Source: Aurantiochytrium sp. KH105
Taxonomy: Eukaryota > Sar > Bigyra > Thraustochytrida > Thraustochytriidae
Assembly: GCA_003116975.1 (NCBI GenBank)
Contig: BGKB01000025.1
Span: 310,001 to 374,000, forward strand
Direction of reading: 5' to 3'
DNA length: 64,000 bases
The position numbers and the translations under genes were made by a program. The notes under the pieces are model-generated. The model was not told the DNA's origin, ran no database searches, and saw only the letters and a list, made by a program, of their open reading frames with translations. Positions 57,685-64,000 of this stretch are shown here, one piece after another. Every line of letters begins with the position of its first letter. Position 1 is the stretch's first letter.

Positions 57685-58250
57685 AAAATGGATGAAGCAT
57701 AACTTATTCAAATGATTTGGCGCAGCGTAGCGCATAGTCGTGAATGGCCATGTCTTTATGTTCATCCAGTCGAGGTGTCAACGTTGCCCGTTCGATCAAA
57801 CCAACTTTTCCTCCCTCCCTCGCCAAAGGTCAAAGACAAAGACAAAGAAAAGAAGACGAAAAGCGAAGAAAAAGCCACCAACGAAATAATCAAAGAGGAA
57901 GCGAATGACTTCCTCGCTTCAGCAGCGGCAAAAACTCGAGCCTCTTCGAGTCGTTGAGCAGATTGTGATCTGATCATTCTCAGTTTAAGTCCTGCAAGAT
58001 CTCGAGGATTTCCTTTGGGCGGAGGGGAGAGGGTCAGGCTCGATTCGAGACATTTTCCACCTGCAAAGAGAATTGCCTTGCGGGCGAGCAAGACTGTTTG
58101 TGGTTTCTCGAATTCTTGCAAGCAGCAGTTCACGTAGTGATAAAAGGTTGGCGTTATTGGCTAATGAATGAAATATATGTGTGTGGACCTGGACCTTTGC
58201 ACGCTTGTCATGCACAAAGTGGTCGACCGGTTAAGTGTGGTTTTGAAATG
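57685..58250. other. Convergent intergenic region
   Basis: Shared 3' flank of the two-helix protein (+) and RasGAP (-) genes. An 81-codon plus frame at 57712-57957 is Lys/Glu-rich (KVKDKDKEKKTKSEEK) and probably chance. No supportable gene. Confidence 0.5.
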
Positions 58251-61200
58251 TTACAGCAACAAAAGCGAGTCATAAGCGACGCGCAATCTTTGAGCATACT
58301 GAGCCTCTCGCGAAAAGGAGGCGGTGTCCACGACACCAAGGGTACTCCCTGTAGGTGAAGTGGGTGGGGAGTTTGTAGGCGAAGATAAAGGTGACGCAAA
58401 GTGAGCAGAAATGGGCATCGCGTGCACCCATTGGGGTTTGTAGTCAATGTAAAGGTTGTCTGCGTCTTTTTGACCAGGGGCGGCGAAAGCTTTGAGGCTT
58501 ACCAGCCGAGGCTTGACAAATTTCGCAAAAGAATCCATGTCAACGCCCACGCAGGCTGGCGACCGCAAAGAAGGATTCACACTTCCGTCACCATTTTTTC
58601 CTCCTCGAGGAGGTTTGATCATAGCATCAGAAACCTTTGCAAGGAGTTGCAGGTCCACAAAGGAAAGAGTGACACAACTTTCAGGCGAATCGACGGTTGG
58701 TGCCATTTGACCTACGGGCGATGAGGTCCGCTCGAATCGCAGGGTGCGTTCTAGGTCCAATAGGGTTTCGGCGCGTGCGTGAGACTGCGCAAATGTGATG
58801 GCGTGTGGCGCAACACAAAGACGGTCAACGAGCGCATGCAACTTGGAGACCGCTTCGGACAAGAAGGCCTCCTCGCGTTCACGGGTTGCTTCCGTGCCTT
58901 CATCTGACTTGGCCTCTGTTTCCGCTTCATGATGCTGTTGGTGTTGCTGATGCGATTGCGGAACTGTTGTCGACGATCCAGTCGTGGACGAGGATGAGGG
59001 CAAAGGCGAAGGCGCAGAGGAAGAGGACGAGGAAGGCTGCGATGATGAAGGGGAGGCTGGCGCACCGGGGGTAGCAGCACGCGTGCATAGCGTCTGCAAA
59101 AGACTTGCAGCATTCATGAAGCGTTGGTCACGCTCGTGCGAGCTTGAGGGGTCGATGGCAGCCGTAGCGACCTGACGATTGACGTAGCGCAAAAAGAAAA
59201 AGAGACCTGCGACGAGATGTACGCGTTGATATCGATTAGCTGCAAGACGGCCGATTTGACGACAAACATCATGAAGAACAGCCGGGAACTCGGCCTGAAG
59301 CAGTGCATCGAGAATGTGACGCGCCAAGTCTACAGCAGTAGCCACGGACGCATCGTGGTTGCGAGCACGGTCCAAATACGGTTTGATGGCGCGATTAATC
59401 GCCGTTACGCAGAGAGGCTGCGCCGCAATTTCAGAGAGGAGGTTCGAAGCAATTGAAGTGCTACGGAGCGGCATCTCTGGGTTCGTGCTGAACTCTTGCA
59501 GCAAAGCATGGCCTGTGACGCTGGCAATGGCCCACCTGTGGGCCATGGACGCGTCGGGGCGATGCCAGAGCTTTGTGAGAAGCAGCTTGCACAAGTTTCT
59601 GCGCACTGTAATCGTTTCTGAACTCGACTTGAAGGAAGTCTCAAAGAGCGCCACACGCGCAAACTGAGGGTGCCACTGAAAGAGAAATATGAGGTGAGCA
59701 AAGTCGCAAGCCTGCAATTTATGTCGCCAGCGACGGCTCAGCACTCCTCGAGGGATGCCCTCTGCACGTTCGTCTGTGACCCCGCCGGACGGGGGCGCAG
59801 AAACAAGTGCTGCGTTCGTGCTCCCGCGTCGCGAGACCCGAATGACGTCGGCCACATCATCGGCGGAATCAGGCACGGGCGCAGTGGTGGCGTGATTGGC
59901 CCGGAAACGCGCCTCATCAAGAAGGGCGTCCATCTTTGTGGCCGTGTCTTCGTCGAGCGAGCGCGCGAGTCCGAGCCCGGTGGCGTATTCTGCGCCGTCG
60001 CTCGTTCCACGCACGTGGCGAGGTCCAGAGTCTCGCCGAGCCCGATGAGTAGGACTTGCACCGGAGACTGCGGTTCCGCTCTCGCTGTTCGTTGAGCTTC
60101 CGCGGCTAAGCACTCCGAGCGAAGGCAAAGATGACGAGGCGGCGACCCCGAAAGTGAACGAGCCGGTGGCGCGTAGCTGATTCTGCATGCGCCGTCCAAC
60201 CGTCTGTGGAACTTGCTGAGCGTGAGAGTGGACCTCCTTTGGATTTGTGTCGTGCTCAGCAGTGGCGTTCGCTCCAAGGCCAGCGGCACTATGAGAACTG
60301 GTGGTGTAGCTGGTGCTGCTAATGCTGCTGGCGCTACTGTGCACGCTGAAGTTGGACCCCGATGAAAACAGTTGCATGCCACCAGCTCCAGACCCAGAGC
60401 TCGTGGATGACTGGCGGCGGTGACGAGGCGTCAAGCTCTTGATGCCATTGATGACGCCGTGCAGACCCGAAGATCGCTTGCGAGTGGGGCCAAGGACATT
60501 TGCAAAGCCGGAACTGCGACGACGGCCTGCGAGCGAAGGCACGGCGCCGTCGACCGTACGTCCCAACGGTGAGATGCAGTCAACGTGGGCCTTGAATGCG
60601 TACCACGAGGCGAGAGCCTGCTGCGCGTCCTCGAGGGCGCGTGTGAGGCTCGCCCTCCTTGAGATGTCGATGTCCTCGTGCTGGCGCTTTTCTTCGCACG
60701 TTTCTCTGTGGGTCTTTGCGGTTGCGACCCACTTTCGTCCCTCTTCGACCTCGGCTCGCATCGAGGCCATGCTGCCATTTTCCGTGCGAAGTCCGCAATC
60801 TTCTCTGTTCGCTTCGTCAGCGCGAGGCGAGCCCAGGTCTGGAAAGGGCAGATCCTCCTCTTCGTAGGGGCGCACGCCCTCCTCATCGCTCGTATCGACC
60901 TCTTCCTCCTCTTCTTCGCCATTGTTCTCTCCATCTAGATATCCGTGCTCCTCTTCCTGTTCCTCCGCCTCCACCTCGCGGTGCATGCCACCGAAGCCGC
61001 CGCGGGAGGCGATCTTGGTCGTGCACAACAGGGCGCCGTTGCTCGAGGCGAGCGGCTCGCTTGCCTGGCCGACCCTCCTCTTCGACGAGCCTGCCGCCGC
61101 AGCGATGACACCGGGCGGCGCCGAGCCCGCGCGACCCGCGAGGCCTGGCGCGGCAGCTACAGCTGCCGCCGCTGTCGCTGCCGCGGCCGCTGCGGCGCTC

Positions 61201-61376
61201 GGGCAAGCGTGAGCGTGCTCTCGCGCGTGCTCTTGTTGCTCTTGCTCTTGCTCGCGGCCCCGACGAGCACGTGCTCGCCGCGCTTGTGCAAGCTCCTGTT
61301 CCTGCCCACCTTGGAGCGCGTGTTCCGGCGCCGGCGCCGCAGGCCCTCCGGGCGCGCGCGGCAGGAAGCCCTCCAT
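58251..61376 (-). CDS. RasGAP-domain protein
   Basis: 1041 residues. The first 180 residues are Gln/Glu/Ala-rich low complexity, followed by an acidic patch, a short helical stretch (about 205-265) and a Ser-rich region (280-470). A RasGAP domain covers about 555-760: PEMPLRSTSIASNLL supplies the arginine finger (R638, the position of the LFR-x-x-S/T-x-A arginine), LCVTAINRAIKPYLD parallels the helix after it, VCRQIGRLAANRYQ the next, and FFFLRYVNRQ keeps the FLR signature at about 728-730. Proteins with this domain speed GTP hydrolysis on Ras-type GTPases. A Ser/Pro/Gln-rich insert (about 770-840) and a final helical part follow. The frame is open upstream of 61376 only from a TTG, so I use the ATG at 61376 (MEGFLPRAPG). 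Single exon. Confidence 0.8.
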   Translation of the reverse strand: MEGFLPRAPGGPAAPAPEHALQGGQEQELAQARRARARRGREQEQEQQEHAREHAHACPSAAAAAAATAAAAVAAAPGLAGRAGSAPPGVIAAAAGSSKRRVGQASEPLASSNGALLCTTKIASRGGFGGMHREVEAEEQEEEHGYLDGENNGEEEEEEVDTSDEEGVRPYEEEDLPFPDLGSPRADEANREDCGLRTENGSMASMRAEVEEGRKWVATAKTHRETCEEKRQHEDIDISRRASLTRALEDAQQALASWYAFKAHVDCISPLGRTVDGAVPSLAGRRRSSGFANVLGPTRKRSSGLHGVINGIKSLTPRHRRQSSTSSGSGAGGMQLFSSGSNFSVHSSASSISSTSYTTSSHSAAGLGANATAEHDTNPKEVHSHAQQVPQTVGRRMQNQLRATGSFTFGVAASSSLPSLGVLSRGSSTNSESGTAVSGASPTHRARRDSGPRHVRGTSDGAEYATGLGLARSLDEDTATKMDALLDEARFRANHATTAPVPDSADDVADVIRVSRRGSTNAALVSAPPSGGVTDERAEGIPRGVLSRRWRHKLQACDFAHLIFLFQWHPQFARVALFETSFKSSSETITVRRNLCKLLLTKLWHRPDASMAHRWAIASVTGHALLQEFSTNPEMPLRSTSIASNLLSEIAAQPLCVTAINRAIKPYLDRARNHDASVATAVDLARHILDALLQAEFPAVLHDVCRQIGRLAANRYQRVHLVAGLFFFLRYVNRQVATAAIDPSSSHERDQRFMNAASLLQTLCTRAATPGAPASPSSSQPSSSSSSAPSPLPSSSSTTGSSTTVPQSHQQHQQHHEAETEAKSDEGTEATREREEAFLSEAVSKLHALVDRLCVAPHAITFAQSHARAETLLDLERTLRFERTSSPVGQMAPTVDSPESCVTLSFVDLQLLAKVSDAMIKPPRGGKNGDGSVNPSLRSPACVGVDMDSFAKFVKPRLVSLKAFAAPGQKDADNLYIDYKPQWVHAMPISAHFASPLSSPTNSPPTSPTGSTLGVVDTASFSREAQYAQRLRVAYDSLLLL

Positions 61377-63466
61377 CCCGCGCGCGCGGAGTAGCGGACG
61401 GGCAGCGCGGCCGCGCGAGCGGAATAGCGGACGGAGACGAGAGCGAGCGCTGGTGCGCGGGCACGAGCCTCCGCTGCGAAGCAAGCTAGGCTAGCAAGCT
61501 AAGCTGAGCTAAGCTAAGCTAAGCTAGCCCTCGGCCGAGCAGGTTTTTTCAAACCGCGTGCCGGGCACGCGGTTTGCTTGCAGGGGCCTCGCCGGCGCGC
61601 GCGGTGCGGAGGGCGCGCGAGGGCGACCAGCAGCACGCGGCGGAGAGAGGCGCGGCGGCCTCGCCCGCGCGCTCGCCCGCCCGCCCGCCGGGCCCCGCCG
61701 CCGGCCACGCCGCACGAGCCCGCCCGAGCTCGCGCGGGTTCCTGGTCTGGCCAGCACGGGCGCTAGGCCCTCCTAGCGCCCCGGGCGGGCACGCCAGCCA
61801 GACCGCGCGGGGCGCCTTTGGGCCACTTGCGCGCGGCGAGAGTCGCACTTGCGCGGCGCGCATTCTTCACTTGCGGCCGGCCGCCACCGGCGTCTCCGCT
61901 CGTTCGCTTTTCCCATCCACGCGGCAGACACTCGAACCTGGGCGCGGCCAGCCGCAAGTGCAGAATGCGCGCCGCACAAGTGCGGCTCTCGGGAAAGCCC
62001 GACTTCGAGTTCAAAGTGCAAGTGCAAGTTCAAGTTGGCGCGGGGCGGCGGCGCGTTCTTTTCGTTCCATCGGCCGGCGCTTCCGGCTCCCACTGAACCG
62101 TTCCACGCGCTCTTGGCAGTTGCAGAGAAAGCGCCCGAGAGAAGAACGGGCGCGAACGGGGCCGAGGCGAGGATATCCGCGGATAACGACCGGGGACCCC
62201 GCAAAGGGAGGATATTACTGCCCAGAGTGCGAGGATATCACGCGGCACGTGCCGCGCGCGGCGACTTGGGACAACGCGCGGATGTCCCGGCGGTGTCCAT
62301 GCGAAGATCCGCCAGACAGGAAAGAAAGGAAGAACGAATCAAAGGAAGAATGCGCATGCGCTGCTGCAGCTGCTGCGGCGCCGACGGCGACGAGCGGGAC
62401 GACGCTGGCGGCGAGTACGCGGCGACGGAGAGCGTGGGCAGCGAGGGCGTGGACGCGAGAGTTGCTGCGATGGGGTGAGTTGCAGGCTCGCGGGATCGTA
62501 GTGGGTCTGGGGAAGCCAGCGGTGGGACGCGTTTGGATTTTGAACTTTGCACCAGCGGCAGCAGCAGCTGCAGCAGCTGCAGCTGCAGCAGCCAGGATCG
62601 TCCCATGGGCGGGCGGAGAATGCTGGGCACTGATGCCGCATGAGATGGGTGCGGGGGGGGGGAGGGGGGGTCACTATGCTGGAGAATGGATGCGTTGACG
62701 AGCGAGAGGTTCGCAACAGATCTGGAGAACGCAAAGCACGACAGTTTCGAGTTGCAGCCTGTTGGTTGGTTTGATGGGGGCCAAAATTTCTCACTTCCTT
62801 GTTATATCAGTCAGAGGAATGGAAATGAAACGCAGAAAAAAGTGTCAGACGATCGATCGATCGATACGCGGCGACTCGAGCAGCTTCTGACCGGCCCAGC
62901 CGATAGATGGGTCGTCGCTTGTCGTGTCCTGATAGGATTGCCAGCTCACTTTCGCTTTGGTTAGGAAAGAGAATAGTAGTGCTCGCTCGTTGTCACTTGC
63001 GTTGCTGGCGCCAAGATCAGCTCAGAACATAATGATTATGATCTCATCATCGGCAGCTCAAACGAAAATTGATTTCTTTGGGCCGAAAAAGATACCGTGC
63101 AAAGAAATCGAAAACGGTGCGGACCCTCACAATCAGTCACGTTTGCCACCGCTTCCTCTTTTTACCCTTCGCTTCTCTTTAGACAAAAAAGATTGATAGA
63201 GTCATTAACCTCAGCACGTTGCGGCACGTCACGTTCAAGTTTGAAAAGCGGGGAGGCGGGAAGGAGGCGGCACTTTTGGATCGAAAGTTTGCAGTTGAAA
63301 ACGTTTCTGGGGTGCTTCTTTTGGCAAGTGCTTTGTCAAAAAAAAAGAGTAAAAATAAATTTTTTCTTTTCGATGTTGCGGCAGCGATTTCAGGCTTTCT
63401 TTTCTTGACGCAGCCATTTCTTTGTTTTTCTTCTTGATGCTCTATTTCTTCTTCTACTTTTCGAAG
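61377..63466. other. Non-coding region with inverted repeat and simple repeats
   Basis: Two kb without a supportable gene, between the RasGAP promoter and the P450 3' end. It contains AGCTA/GCTAA repeats (about 61486-61527), the large inverted repeat (61838-61990), GCAGCAGCTGCAGCAGCTGC palindromic repeats (about 62557-62600), a poly-G tract (about 62652-62670) and a GATC tandem (about 62851-62865). The 374-codon plus frame at 61574-62698 is Arg/Ala-rich and crosses these repeats, so I reject it. Confidence 0.5.
61838..61990. repeat. 45-bp inverted repeat, 63-nt loop
   Basis: The left arm 61838-61882 and right arm 61946-61990 are reverse complements at 41 of 45 positions, with a 63-nt spacer. 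A transcript of either strand would form a strong GC-rich hairpin. The mismatches are scattered and the arms do not lie in any gene I support. Confidence 0.9.
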
Positions 63467-64000
63467 TTAAACATCTTCGCGCAGTTGCGGAACAAGCCAA
63501 AGCTCATGCGTGGACTGGTCCGGAGAGTTGCACAGACTCATGGTGATGGCTAGAGAAGGGCAGATCACGTTGGGGTCCTCGTTAGCCTCGAGGCGGAAAG
63601 AGAGCTTTTGCAAGAGCATGGCGGTGAGGAGCTTGACCTCGAATTTGGCCATGTCCCGACCCAAGCAGCTGCGGTAGGCCGCTTGGAACACGGGAAAGGC
63701 AAAGGGATCCGGCTCGGTGAAGGGAATCCAGCGTTCAGGTTTGAAGGAAAGCGCGTCAGGGTACCTATTTTCGTCGCGACCCATAACATACGGTAAATAA
63801 AGCATGCGGACACCCGCTGGGAGGAGGGTGCCATCAATAAATTCCATGTCTTTGGAAGCGACCTTGACGTCCTGCGGTACTGGCGGGTGAAGACGCAGCG
63901 CCTCAAAGAGACAGCCATTCAGGTACGGGAGGCCGTGCACGACCTCCTCGTATGTAGGCGTGCGGCCCTCGAGGTTCTCGTCGAGCTCGCGCTGCAGATT
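63467..64000 (-). CDS. Cytochrome P450, C-terminal part (runs off the right edge)
   Basis: Partial: 177 residues remain, and the reading frame stays open to the window edge (NLQRELDENLEGR just inside it). The K-helix ExxR is present as EALR (about 63893-63904), followed by HPPVPQDVK, the PERW segment (FKPERWIPF) and the heme loop FQAAYRSCLGRDMA with its cysteine ligand near 63668. In this loop Ala replaces the usual glycine (F-x-x-G-x-R-x-C-x-G). The pattern is like the CYP4/CYP86 fatty-acid hydroxylase clans, so a membrane-bound ER monooxygenase acting on a lipid is likely, but the N-terminus is missing. The stop codon is TAA at 63467-63469. Confidence 0.9.
   Translation of the reverse strand, partial: NLQRELDENLEGRTPTYEEVVHGLPYLNGCLFEALRLHPPVPQDVKVASKDMEFIDGTLLPAGVRMLYLPYVMGRDENRYPDALSFKPERWIPFTEPDPFAFPVFQAAYRSCLGRDMAKFEVKLLTAMLLQKLSFRLEANEDPNVICPSLAITMSLCNSPDQSTHELWLVPQLREDV

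Noticed and set aside
61574-62698. 374-codon plus-strand frame
   Set aside because: It spans the inverted repeat and the GCAGCAGCTGC repeat and has no recognisable domain; this is the behaviour of GC-rich non-coding DNA.

Overview
The window is nuclear DNA from a unicellular eukaryote with a flagellated stage. Genes are long and mostly intron-free. The few introns I can place are short (87-121 bp) with GTAAGT donors, coding DNA is GC-rich, and the tRNA genes carry introns and no encoded CCA. A complete cytoplasmic dynein-2 (IFT) heavy chain and a cilia-type LRR protein imply a cilium or flagellum. This gene mix, compactness and base composition fit a thraustochytrid-like stramenopile, but that assignment is inference; no rRNA or other marker gene settles it.

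Layout, left to right: a methylthioribose-1-phosphate isomerase (473-1594, +); a long non-coding stretch; HMG-CoA synthase of the mevalonate pathway (4262-5719, +); a Rho GEF with a GAP-like N-terminus (6656-8578, -); a type II membrane GT34-like glycosyltransferase lacking its DxD motif (9680-10948, -); a phosphatidylinositol phosphate kinase (13140-15035, -); a 25-N assembly gap; a TRIC-like cation channel (15866-16711, +); a two-exon Pro/Tyr-rich protein with GYKHK repeats (16884-17478, -); and the 4168-residue dynein-2 heavy chain in one exon (18533-31039, +). Then come a two-exon TRAPPC5 gene with a decayed tandem copy of its last exon (31055-32067, -), a frame-broken WD40 gene (-), a TMEM104-type transporter (34007-35689, +) and three intron-bearing tRNA-Met(CAU) genes (35956-37162).

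The second half holds a PARP-family protein with an altered catalytic triad (39168-40457, +), a RING/coiled-coil protein (41172-42263, +), an unrecognised 920-residue acidic protein (-), an R2R3-MYB protein (46644-47765, +), an LRR/coiled-coil protein with a C-terminal PARP-like domain (48582-50711, +), an unrecognised 1144-residue repeat-rich coiled-coil protein (-), a RUS1/DUF647 membrane protein (-), a small acidic two-helix membrane protein (+), a RasGAP protein (-), and the 3' end of a cytochrome P450 running off the right edge (-).

There is no operon logic; genes lie on both strands. The loose functional themes are membrane traffic and signalling (PIP kinase, RhoGEF, RasGAP, TRAPP), cilium biology (dynein-2, LRR protein), lipid/sterol metabolism (HMGCS, P450) and ADP-ribosyltransferase-fold proteins (two). 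The best leads for something undescribed are the two PARP-fold proteins with non-canonical active sites, the intron-containing tRNA-Met cluster with covarying introns, the TRAPPC5 tandem pseudogene, and a strong inverted repeat at 61838-61990.
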